The notes under the pieces: model-generated
The model's input: only the letters and a program-made list of their open reading frames with translations
Databases searched by the model: none
Told to the model about the DNA's origin: nothing
Program-made: the position numbers and the translations under genes
Shown: positions 11,119-19,749 of the stretch, piece after piece
Numbering within the stretch: the first letter of the stretch is position 1
Layout: every line of letters begins with the position of its first letter
Source of the DNA: Polytrichum commune
Lineage: Eukaryota > Streptophyta > Polytrichopsida > Polytrichales > Polytrichaceae
NCBI GenBank assembly: GCA_950295325.1
Contig: OX485803.1
Location: 28,394,001 to 28,458,000 of the forward strand
DNA: 64,000 nucleotides
Reading direction: 5' to 3'

Positions 11119-11579
11119 CTGCGGATACGAGCGAGAGAAAACGGGGGCGACTTATGTCATGCTATGTCCAAACGAAGCATTAAGGAAACGAGCGTTCTCG
11201 GTGCAAACACAAAAGCATTTGATTCATTTTGGAGGGGGTGCAACAAGGGATACAAGGGATACAAGAGCATACAAAATACATTCAAACACAATATACAAGT
11301 ATATAGGAGTCAAAAATGGTGATTATATTAAATACAATGCTCTATGTACATCTTGATTGGGGGAGCCACGTTGAACGATGCGTTCAAACTAGCCTACTTC
11401 TACATCTAGAAAAAATTGAAGAGACGGGCCGCCGTGATGAAGACTTCGTCGCAAAGCCGGGGGTAGGTGGACGAACGAATGGTCGCTGGGGGTGACGAAG
11501 GGCGCGAGTGCCGGGGGGGGGCCTAAGTTCGTCCTAGCTAGGGGACACGACCAAGGCAAGAAGTCAAAGACCCAGGAAG

Positions 11580-11599
11580 TTTGGGTCGACCGACCCAAA
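11580..11599. repeat. 20-bp palindrome, single copy
   Basis: TTTGGGTCGACCGACCCAAA lies just 3' of the predicted donor at 11621 in transcript orientation. Its position near an intron 5' end matches the other introns of this tract. Confidence 0.85.
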
Positions 11600-11621
11600 C
11601 TGAGTGGGGTCAGTGCATTAC

Positions 11622-13100
11622 CTCGCCTTGGTCGTGCCTTGACGACGTTGATGCCGGCATCGCGTGCGCTACCCCACCTCTGTCACCGCCGCCTCCGACG
11701 ACGACGTCAGCCGCAACCTGCTCCTGCAAAGGCTGACTGTCAAGCCTTTGTCCCAACCCAACCTTCGCATGCGCATCATGCATTGGTTCATCGACTGGGT
11801 TAGGAGTAGAGGTATCACCAGGCCCTTGCGGGCCTTCAACATCTAGCATAGGCTCGTCGACCGGGGTCTGATCAGGGACGGGGTTTGGGTCGGCCGACCC
11901 AAACCCTGCTGCTTGGCGAGGCTCGCTCTGCGACGCTGCAACGTCGGCACTGTTTGGGTCGGACGACCCAAACATGTGGGGGTCGTCCCGCTGGTGGTGT
12001 GGGGGCAAGAGGATGGGAGGCCGGAGCGGCGGGGGTGCCAACGAGCTGGACGCTCCGGGGACGCGCCAAAGGTTTGGGTCATCCACCTGCTGCACAGGCG
12101 CGTAAGGACGGGCGTGCGGCTGCAGCAAATCCGCGAAGCTGAAGGAATGCTCCAACGCCGGCCGCGGGCGGATATCCTGTGGAGGGAAGCCTGCGGGCAA
12201 GTGAGGGAATGAACTCGGGGGAGCCATCACCAATCCCTGCGCCAGCATGCCCTGGATCACTTGCGTGATGAGCTCCGCTTGGGACGGAGTTTGGGACATC
12301 GCCCTTTGCCGCTCCTGCTCCAACAGGAGAGCCCTCAACTCCGCGACTTCGTTGCGGACCGAGGGTTCCTCGGCGGCAGCCCTCTGCAGTCGCACACGCT
12401 GCTCCTCGTCTCGGAGCATTTTTGCATTCGCCTCCTCCACGGTGAGGACCTCCGGTTTCACCCTCACATTCCCGGCGAACGCTTTGGGGGAGGCAGGATC
12501 AGACCTCAGCTTCTTGGCGAGTTCCATGTCGTCCTCGTCCTCGGAGCTTATTGCGATCGTCTCCTCCACCGCATAGTCCCCGTACAGCTTCTTCCCCTTC
12601 ATCCTTCTACGCTCCCTGAAGGTGGCCGTCGCGTCCCTCGAGTACATATCCTTGGCGTCGTCCACCGTCAACGCGGGCACCAGCCTGCTCTGCGGCGTGG
12701 CAGCCCGCATGGCCTTCTTCCGCTGAGGGGCCTCGGATTCTTGAGTGAATCCTGTTGCCCCTTCCTCCACCTCCCCCTCCACTTTCTCTGCTTCCTCCTC
12801 CGCCTCCTCCTCGTCTTCCTCCCCCTCCTCCCCAACCTCGCCACCTACTCCCATAGACGGATTGCCCGGATGCAACCCGATGAGCGGCTCTGGCAATTGA
12901 ACGGGGGCCCGCATGGCGAATTCACCCGGGTTGATTCGCCTCGCAATATCCAAAGGATTCTCGCCCCCCTCGACGATCTCTTCGACGTAGGATCCGGGTA
13001 TCCAGTCGAGGATGTCCATTCTCTTGGCCAGCGCCTTTTGGGTCCTGTAGAATTGAACATCGGCATCCTCCACATAGGAGTAGATGTTCAACCCAGACAT
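11622..13100 (-). CDS. Long exon: acidic linker and coiled-coil region
   Basis: This exon has 493 codons in phase 0, from an acceptor (TTGTGCAG) before 13100 to a donor GAG/GTAATG at 11622. If the donor is unused the frame stops at 11610. The start (MSGLNIYSYVEDADVQFYRTQKALAKRMDILDW) looks globular. Then come an acidic Glu/Gly tract (GEEGEEDEEEAEEE, about residues 90-115), basic segments, SSEDEDDMELA, and a probable coiled coil (EEANAKMLRDEEQRVRLQRA ... ELRALLLEQERQRA). A long Pro-rich tail carries two FGSxDPN heptapeptides (FGSSDPN, FGSADPN) encoded by the 20-bp palindrome. No catalytic domain is recognised. It links the methylase-like and HAD-like regions. Confidence 0.72.
11884..11903. repeat. 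20-bp palindrome inside an exon (FGSADPN)
   Basis: TTTGGGTCGGCCGACCCAAA, fully palindromic, is read on the minus strand as F-G-S-A-D-P-N in the long exon. Confidence 0.9.
11953..11972. repeat. 20-bp palindrome inside an exon (FGSSDPN)
   Basis: TTTGGGTCGGACGACCCAAA is read on the minus strand as F-G-S-S-D-P-N. It lies 69 bp from its neighbour at 11884, again a multiple of three. Confidence 0.9.
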
Positions 13101-13240
13101 CTGCACAATCAAAATCAATACTATTAGTAACACCAAATGAACAAATAATGGAAAATGACTTCCAAAACAAAATAAGAATAGTTAGTTTGGGTCGTTCGAC
13201 CCAAACCGTTCGTATAGGGACTTCTGGGTTTTCTGCTTAC
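13101..13240 (-). other. 140-bp phase-0 intron containing the palindrome
   Basis: Donor ATG/GTAAGC at 13240 and acceptor TTGTGCAG/ATG at 13101 flank frames that join in phase 0. A palindrome TTTGGGTCGTTCGACCCAAA lies at 13186-13205. Confidence 0.78.
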
Positions 13241-13843
13241 CATGGCTGCAAAAATCGGTTTGGACCCCCCGAAAACGTTGAAGATGCAGTCCCCTCTCTT
13301 CGTGAGGGTCCTCATCATCCGCAGGTAGAACTCCATGCGCAGCTCATCCGCGGGGTAGTTGGCGTACTTCGCCTCGTCATACAAGCTCCTGCTGGTACCC
13401 AACCCTTCTTGGACTTGGAAGAGCTTTTCCATCCTGGCTATGGGATGGTTTGGCACCTTAAGCAGCTCAGCTTTGTACACGAAGTACAAGCACAGCACGT
13501 TGACGATCTTCGTCTTCTTGTCTTTTAGCGTGCTGTACACCCCCTCCGCCGGTGCAGCAACGTAGTGAGATTTCGAGACGGCATACTCCGGCTGCAATTT
13601 GCGCACGATCTCGTAAACCTGCTCTGCCCTTCTGTCCTCGACAATCCAGAGCCAGACGTCGACCTCCCTGAATTTGGGGCTGGCGTAGTCCACGAACTTC
13701 GACAAGAAAGGATCGTAAAAATGGGTGCTCATAGTCCCCTCGAATGAGGCTCCAGGGATGTTCCTGAAGTCTATCATTCCGAAGGGGAAGCGGTCCCCGG
13801 CTCTAGTCCTGATCGCCTTCCTTGACTCAGAACCCGGCCAACC
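13241..13843 (-). CDS. DNA-methyltransferase-like domain, degenerate
   Basis: This is the 3' part of a phase-0 exon (14572-13241) after an in-frame TAG; 201 codons. Near the end, GDCIFNVFGGSKPIFAAM aligns in pattern with the AdoMet-binding motif I of N6/N4 DNA methylases (GDxVxDxFxGSGTT). Upstream, KIVNVLCLYFVYK resembles the strand segment before the target-recognition region of the same family. The key motif-I Asp is Asn and GSGT is GSKP. The catalytic DPPY/W motif that should lie near the start (RFPFGMIDFRNIPGA) is absent. I read it as a methylase fold that has lost catalysis. The order ParB-like then methylase is the order of known bacterial and phage ParB-methylase fusions. The family call rests on pattern, not alignment. 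Confidence 0.55.
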
Positions 13844-14572
13844 CTAGATCCTGAGAGATTCGACAGTGACCATGTTGAATTGCGCATCGCCTTCGAAACT
13901 GACGATCTTCTTCTCCTTTATGAAGTTGGAGAAGGCCCGCACTGAGTGTTCGGGAAGCGCCCGGTTCCTCCCCCCCTTCACGAGCTTGGATCTGAGGAAG
14001 TCGTCTCCCGCCTCCCTCATGAGTGCCGCCATGGACGCACTGGTAAACTTATATTCGGCTTTGAAGGCCCTCCAGTGCGCCTCGTCGACCTCTCCGTCCA
14101 CGATGAGCTTCTTCTCTGGCACAAGCTTGTGCAGCTCCTGGACGATGGTCGTCTTCTTCTTCCTGTTCTCCGTCCATTCCTTCATTGTGTAGCATGAAGG
14201 GACGAAGATCTTGGGTTTGGTGAAGACGATCTTAGGGTGGACCCAGCATCTCTTCGTCGTCGTCTCCACGTGTAGGATGTGGGACGCCGCTTTTCCCATC
14301 TCTGTCTCGGAGAGACCTTGAAGCGCTCTGAAGAACTCCCTCACCAGAGGCTTCATTTGCTTGAAGCGCCCAGTCTGGTTGAAGAGCATGCCGGTGTCGG
14401 GGTCGATGAGGTCACCCGTCTCGTGTTTTTCAAAAACACTCTTCCATCTTGCCCATACGGAATCGGACGTTGTGATCAAATAGATTTCTCCTCTCAGCTC
14501 GTTATACTTTTTCTGCTTGTGGCTAGCATTGTCGATCGAGGAGAATTTATTGATCATTTGATATTTGAAGTC
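13844..14572 (-). CDS. Exon part between ParB-like and methylase-like domains
   Basis: An acceptor (CTGTGCAG) before 14572 opens this phase-0 exon. 242 sense codons run to an in-frame TAG at 13844-13846, after which the same frame stays open to the donor at 13240. The product is Lys-rich and probably mostly helical (HKQKKYNEL, RWKSVFEKHETG, YTMKEWTENRKKKTT) with no recognised domain. The frame identity on both sides of the TAG suggests a nonsense change in what was one exon; a separate short protein is the alternative. Confidence 0.65.
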   Translation of the reverse strand, partial: DFKYQMINKFSSIDNASHKQKKYNELRGEIYLITTSDSVWARWKSVFEKHETGDLIDPDTGMLFNQTGRFKQMKPLVREFFRALQGLSETEMGKAASHILHVETTTKRCWVHPKIVFTKPKIFVPSCYTMKEWTENRKKKTTIVQELHKLVPEKKLIVDGEVDEAHWRAFKAEYKFTSASMAALMREAGDDFLRSKLVKGGRNRALPEHSVRAFSNFIKEKKIVSFEGDAQFNMVTVESLRI

Positions 14573-14892
14573 CTGCACAGGAAGACATTAGCACATGTTA
14601 GACAACACATAATGGAAAAACAAATGCAACAGCAGTTTGGGTCGAACGACCCAAACTATGAACCTGGCGAAAACAACATAACAATTTCAGAGTTTGGGTC
14701 GACCGACCCAAATTATGAACCTGGGGAAAATATCAAAACAATTTCAGAGTTTGGGTCGACCGACCCAAATTATGAAACTGGCGAAGACAACAAAACAATT
14801 TCAGAGTTTGGGTCGACCGACCCAAACTATGAACCTGGCGATGACAACAAAACAATGTAGGAGTTTGGGTCGATCAACCCAAACATACTCAC
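14573..14892 (-). other. 320-bp phase-0 intron filled by a palindrome array
   Basis: The donor GAG/GTGAGT at 14892 is near consensus and the acceptor CTGTGCAG ends at 14573. Both flanking exons are in phase 0 (TGG GAG / GAC TTC). Most of the intron is the five-copy 57-bp array. Confidence 0.82.
14636..14883. repeat. 57-bp-period array of five 20-bp palindromes
   Basis: Copies start at 14636, 14693, 14750, 14807 and 14864, exactly 57 bp apart. Central dinucleotides are AA, AC, AC, AC and AT; the last copy has one arm change (GATCAACC). Spacers share tatgaac(c)tggcgaa...aacaatttcagag. Fifty-seven is 19 codons, so frames stay open through it. Confidence 0.93.
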
Positions 14893-15531
14893 CTCCCATT
14901 TGGGGTTCTTGTCTTTAGCATTCTCCCTTTCCTTGGGAGGCCTTCCATAAAACTCCCACACCTCCCTCGAGGCCATGATGTTTCTGATCCACGATGCCTG
15001 ATAGGCCCTCTTTTTGTTCCCCATGTTGAAGAACCTGGAGATGTCGCTGAGGACCGTCTCGTTGTCCGACCAAACCACCAAAGCCTTCCAAACTTTTAGC
15101 TTCTCCTTCTGGTTGTTCGGGTCGTCCCACTCGGTCATCAGCTGGATTTTTTTCGAGGCCTCGACATTGTGTTGCCCGTCAATCAGCCAGAAGTCTCCTT
15201 TAGAGATTGCCAGCCACATCTCAGGCGTCGGCATTCTTTTCAGCCCTTGTGGCATGACAACAATTGTCTGCCTGTCGTCCTTGAACTGCCCGCCCAAGAT
15301 TTGAGCGACCATCCAGTCGACGTAGGCGTCCTCCTTGGCTCGGACGCACTTCTCTGGTGGCGCAAGGTGGCACTGCGCAATGTTGACCTCGAATTTGAAG
15401 TCCCTGCCCATGAAGAAGCAGTGCAGGCATTTTGTCTCGAAGTTGTTGTTTATTTTTTGTATTTCGCCTGCATCCACCTCTTGGCCAAGCTTCGGCATCC
15501 GGAGCTCCGGGGAAACAGGCTCGTCAGTCAT
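14893..15531 (-). CDS. ParB/DGQHR-like domain exon region
   Basis: The frame holds 213 codons from ATG 15531 to the splice donor at 14892. The core GDFWLIDGQHNVEASKKI (residues 112-129) matches the signature of the ParB/sulfiredoxin-like and DGQHR families (..viDGqHR..A). In bacterial ParB this region belongs to the N-terminal nucleotide-binding/nuclease-like domain. The preceding strand QTIVVMPQG fits the pattern. Arg of DGQHR is Asn. Cys-rich KCLHCFFMGRDF (34-45) lies N-terminal. No helix-turn-helix of chromosomal ParB is evident, so specific DNA binding would need another domain. The region upstream (15541-16305) is in the same frame, separated only by TAG and nine further bases. A bacterial or phage origin followed by intron gain is inference. 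Confidence 0.66.
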
Positions 15532-15540
15532 CCCCGATGA

Positions 15541-16305
15541 CTATCTTCCCCTCTTGGAAGGGGTCGTCTGACGGATTCCTGATGGCGTTGGCGTCTCGCT
15601 GTCAGCCGGCGTTGTTGTAGTGCTCGTCCGTCTCGAGTCTGCAGGGACCGCCCGCGGTTTCCTCACAGTTTGTGGTCTTGAGGACCCTGCGCCTTCTTCC
15701 GTCGTTGCCTTCCGCCTCACAGGCTGCTGCGTCTTGGGTTTGCTTTGCAGCGCCTTGTTGAGAACCGTGATAGCCTGTTTTAACTTCATGAACCTGCTCG
15801 CAACCTTCGTGTTCGTTACACTGCCATCTATGAATATGGCCTCCGGTTTTATGGTTTTAGGGTCGACGCAAGTCTCCTTGGCGTACAGGGGGTCGAAGGG
15901 CTCGGAGAACTGGTGCATGAACATGTGGACGTTCTGCACGGCGGAGTTCTCCAGTATGACATCTACGTAGTCCCCGAGAGACTGGACGGACGCAACCTCC
16001 CATCCCGTCAGCGTTGCCCAGGTGTGCTGCTCGTGGGTCCCCACCTTCACCACGAATAGCAGCTTGAACATGGATGCCTTCACCACCTGAACGGACCATG
16101 TCAGAACGACGCCATCTTTTGGGACGTAAGAATCGTCCTGTGGAGTTTCATACTCCTGCCAAAGGTGGTCTGGCGCGAGCATGAACCACCTTTCACCTGC
16201 GCTTGGCGCGGAGGAAGAGGGGAAGAAAAAGAGAGAAAGAAAAAAGAGGAGGGGAGAGAAGGAGAGAGCGGAAGGGGTCACCCTAAACCCTCGAATCCGG
16301 GCCAT
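15541..16305 (-). CDS. N-terminal region of the ParB/methylase-like gene
   Basis: An open frame of 254 codons ends in TAG, in frame with the ParB-like part that restarts at ATG 15531. The first ATG (16305) lies before a pyrimidine-rich tract that translates as a false signal-peptide-like FFLSLFFF run. The ATG at 16182 (MLAPDHLWQEYE) is a better start, or 16205 or so could be a splice acceptor after the CT tract. The body looks globular (VLTWSVQVVKASMFKLLFVVK, FMHQFSEPFDPLY) and ends in a basic Ser/Thr/Pro tail (TPSKRGR). No family is recognised. It is either the N-terminal domain of the ParB-like protein or a separate short product. Confidence 0.6.
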   Translation of the reverse strand: MARIRGFRVTPSALSFSPLLFFLSLFFFPSSSAPSAGERWFMLAPDHLWQEYETPQDDSYVPKDGVVLTWSVQVVKASMFKLLFVVKVGTHEQHTWATLTGWEVASVQSLGDYVDVILENSAVQNVHMFMHQFSEPFDPLYAKETCVDPKTIKPEAIFIDGSVTNTKVASRFMKLKQAITVLNKALQSKPKTQQPVRRKATTEEGAGSSRPQTVRKPRAVPADSRRTSTTTTPADSETPTPSGIRQTTPSKRGR

Positions 16306-16337
16306 TAGATTGCGCCGGGCCCATCAACGGCTCAGAA

Positions 16338-16420
16338 GCCTCGCGGGCCAACACCTTGCCAGGTGTCGACACCTCCTTGGTTTAGGTGGTTGCCCGCGAG
16401 GCTTGTGGTGTTGACACCTG
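16338..16420. promoter_or_regulatory. Inverted repeats upstream of the minus-strand gene
   Basis: GCCTCGCGGGC (16338-16348) is repeated inverted at 16392-16402. Between them lies the palindrome AGGTGTCGACACCT (16361-16374), and GGTGTTGACACC follows at 16409-16420. The cluster lies just upstream of the first ATG, at the GC-rich edge of the coding tract, where a promoter would be expected. A regulatory role is inference. Confidence 0.5.
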
Positions 16421-16439
16421 CCACCCTAGGGAGATTGCC

Positions 16440-18655
16440 TTCCTAGTTGTCCTTGCCCCTAGGTGCGGGACATAGGAGGGCCGGCGCCTCTCTTGGCCGC
16501 CCGGCCCCGGCCTTCTAACCCGCTATTCATTAGCGGCAATTCAATACCACTCAAAAACCTACGTGGACTAAGGTATTCCACAAAATTAACACCATCACCA
16601 ACTCATATTTTAATGGTGTTCAATTGAATGATCACCCGTTGGAATTGATAACATCGTAGAATGTAGCCATTATCGTTTTGGTGTATGAATAATGTAATTT
16701 ATGGAATCATATGAGAGTGTTACAAAGTCTAAGAGGAGTAAGTCATAATTATATTGCAATCCACAAAGGCAATTACACGGTGCAATAATATAAATATGGT
16801 AACCATTCACATGGTTAACAGTTTAGGATTATGTATTGTAATTTATATGATGGTTGTTGGTAGAGGACAATGCTCTAGTCTATAATGGATACCCTAACAA
16901 GTAGCATTAGAGTGATCATTAATATATGTACTTAGAAGTTCACATTTGAAGTACATGGGAGAAACAAATGATTACAAATGTATCTACTGCAACCCCATGG
17001 AGTTCACATATCATATGAAGTCATTTAAACATTCAGTTTGATGTTTGATGATGCCTGAACCCTAAACCCTAAACCCTAAACCTTAAACAACACAAACCAT
17101 AACTGGATGGCACATAGGTCAAATGACATGGGCCTTGGTGCTTGTAGTTTCCAATACAAATGTATATTGTCATCACAACATCCTAATTCACAAACGTGAA
17201 AGATGGATGTGTGGTTTTTCACGAATGAACGCACTAAAGGAAATAAACGATATTGTGCTCACAAGTAGGTGATACAATATTAACCTATAACCTTGTCACC
17301 TGGTAAGAAGAGCATAAGAACTAGATTATAATGGATAGGATGTTGTTCATGTTAACATGTTATTTGGAATAGTGAAATATTATATATTAATTTAAGGTAG
17401 ATTTCATGTTGTGAATGATATGAGGACATACCTTTTGAACTTTGCATGTTTTGCTCACACACATTGGTAGAGTTCAAGGGACTTCACGATAAGTTCAAAC
17501 ATCCTTGAAAGATTGAACGTGCCAAATGTCATTTGTGGTTTAGGGTTCCATTAATGACTTCCACATAGGTACTAGGTTATTGTCACACTTGGAGCCTTGA
17601 GGATGAAGCAATATTGGGTGCACACATTACAACACAACATATGTTCTTTTAATTAGCGGAAATTGAAAGTTGGCCAAATTATTCAAGTTTGTCATGGCAT
17701 TAATTATTTGTTTTCAAAATATAAGTCCTCATGTGAGAGTCTAAATAATAGCATTAACTATTATATTTAGTGACTTTTAGTATATGAAGTTTTATAATAC
17801 ATGCACATCTTTTGTCAATATATTGTTTGAAATATACCATAATGTTTGACTACAAGTAGAGTAAAACCCCTTAATAGATATAATCTTACATATTGTCATA
17901 GGATTATTGGTATTCAGTGTATGCGTTCATATGTAGTGTATCAAAATCTTTATATCCTTTTTAGTTATATGATAGTTAGTGTTTGATACACTTAAAACGA
18001 ACGCATACACTTCCTATTACTAACCCTATGAGAGTAAGTAACATTAAATGTAAACTCAAACACTAAATATCCACTATGGTGATATATGGAAGTTACATAT
18101 TATAGGGATTTAGTATTAGTAAGGATGTGAGAAAAAAATACAACAATGATAAAAGGAGAAAGGAGATGGCAATAGGGAAGGTGGTGGTGTATTCATGTAT
18201 AAAACTAATTATGAAAGAGTTGAAGAATAGTGTTGACCAAGTTAGGGTGGTAACAACTTTAAATATATGTTGAATTATTCATTTGGTGGTTGGGGCAACG
18301 AAGAGCCAAGCTAAATATACATTCTCTATTATTGACAAGAAGCGGGAAATTGAGTCAGAAGGTTTGAATTAACGTCCAAAGGAGACCAGGTGGGAAAGGC
18401 ATCCAAAGAGGATGCCCAAAGCGGAGGCGGGTAGTATAAAGAGCCCAACCCCCCCAAACGCTGGTTCTTTCTTTCATGTCCCAATCCTGAGATTGCTGCA
18501 AGCTCTCTAAGTTGGAGCTGTAATACACGGTTTGTATACGCTTCCATTCATGAGCAGCTAATTACAACAAGCATCTATGAGTTCAGTTGTCCCAAATAGG
18601 TTATAAATAGATTAATAGAGCATCACCCGAATAAATAGGCGGATTTTGCGGAATT
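16440..18655. other. AT-rich central spacer of the giant element
   Basis: No gene is seen between the divergent coding tracts. It contains a telomere-like run (cctaaaccctaaaccctaaacc, 17059-17080) and a fold-back repeat at about 17887-18036. GC content drops sharply at about 16.55 kb compared with the minus-strand coding tract. Confidence 0.55.
17887..18036. repeat. Fold-back repeat in the giant element
   Basis: agtgtatgcgttc...gtgtatcaaa (about 17928-17957) is repeated inverted as tttgatacac...gaacgcatacact (about 17982-18011), with weaker pairing outward (gtcatagg / ccctatgag). It resembles a small nested MITE; no clear target duplication was found. Confidence 0.5.
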
Positions 18656-18656
18656 G

Positions 18657-19556
18657 TTTGGGTCGGTCGACCCAAACCCAGCCTTACAGTGTGGGTGCTC
18701 TCTGTATTGAGCCAGAACCCATCCTACCTCAAGGTTTGGGTCGATCGACCCAAACCCAGCCCTACAGTGTGGGTGCTCACTGTTGTGAGCCTGAACCCAT
18801 CCTGCCTCATGGTTTGGGTCGATCAACCCAAACCCAGCCCTACAATGTGGGTGCTCACTATTGTGAGCCTGAACCCATCCTGCCTCATGGTTTGGGTCGA
18901 TCGACCCAAACCCAGCCCTACAATGTGGGTGCTCACTATTGTGAGCCTGAACCCATCCTGCCTCATGGTTTGGGTCGGTCGACCCAAACCCAGCCTTACA
19001 GTGTGGGTGCTCTCTGTTGTGAGCCTGAACCCATCCTGCCTCAAGGTTTGGATCGATCGACCCAAACCCAGCCCTACAGTGTGGGTGCTCACTGTTGTGA
19101 GCCTGAACCCATCCTGCCTCATGGTTTGGGTCGATCGACCCAAACCTAGCCCTACAGTGTGGCTGCTCACTGTTGTGAGCCTGAACCCATCCTGCAAAAA
19201 GGTTTGGGTCGCTCGACCCAAACCCAGCCCCTAAGTGTGGATGCTGTCTGTAGTGACCCTAAACCCATCCTGCCAAAAGGTTTGGGTCGCTCGACCCAAA
19301 CCCAGCCTTCTAAGTGTGGGTGCTCCCTGTCGTGACCCTAAACCCATCCTGCCAAAAGGTTTGGGTCGCTCGACCCAAACCCAGCCCCTAAGTGTGGATG
19401 TTGTCTGTAGTGAGCCTGAACCCATCCTGCCAGAAGGTTTGGGTCGCTCGACCCAAACCCAGCGCCTAAGTGTGGGTGCTCTCTGTATTGAGCCTGAACC
19501 CATCCTCCCAAAATGTTTGGGTCGCTTGACCCAAACCCAGCCTCTAAGTGTGGTTG
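18657..19556 (+). repeat. 78-bp-period array of twelve 20-bp palindromes
   Basis: Palindromes start at 18657, 18735, 18813, 18891, 18969, 19047, 19125, 19203, 19281, 19360, 19438 and 19516. The period is 78 bp (one step of 79). Copies 1-7 have GATC/GGTC centres, copies 8-12 mostly GCTC, and spacers split the same way (gcctcatgg versus gccaaaagg), so the array grew from two founder types. Spacers share cccagcc, gtgtgggtgctc and gaacccatcct. Because 78 is 26 codons, several frames are open through the array on both strands; I do not consider them genes. It ends about 190 bp before the start of the plus-strand gene. Confidence 0.94.
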
Positions 19557-19749
19557 GGATCTGGATGCCGGTGTGGCCACTGGCCTTTCGAAACCTTTAC
19601 AAATCCAATGGCATAGCAGTCATATGAACTTGTATGAGCACTGAGTATTTGCAATTTTGTTTATATATGATGGTTTTTTTGTTCTTCGATTTGAACCTAC
19701 AATTTTTGTGATTTTTTGACAATGTTCAATGTTCATGTGTGTAGGCAGA

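Noticed and set aside
11384-11547. Extra exon between 11622 and 11118 (acceptor near 11548, stop at 11384)
   Set aside because: Splicing is possible in phase 0, but the product is only low-complexity Pro/Arg/Ser text; kept only as an alternative end.
12073-12092. Another palindrome copy
   Set aside because: Only the left arm TTTGGGTC is present; the right arm does not match.
12261-13127. 288-codon plus-strand open frame
   Set aside because: Antisense to the long minus-strand exon, which has proper splice sites and biased composition; GC-rich DNA favours such shadows.
14279-14918. Plus-strand open frames over the intron array and antisense exon
   Set aside because: They are antisense shadows of the minus-strand exon joined to the array.
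16182-16305. Signal peptide or membrane helix at the N-terminus of the ParB-like gene
   Set aside because: The Phe/Leu/Ser run is the translation of a CT-rich tract typical of a 5' UTR or splice acceptor; a downstream ATG at 16182 is preferred.
17059-17080. Telomeric array
   Set aside because: Only about three AAACCCT repeats; common as interstitial plant sequence.
18646-19234. Long overlapping open frames in the 78-bp array on both strands
   Set aside because: They arise because the repeat period is divisible by three and lacks stops; several frames are open at once and none looks like a protein family.
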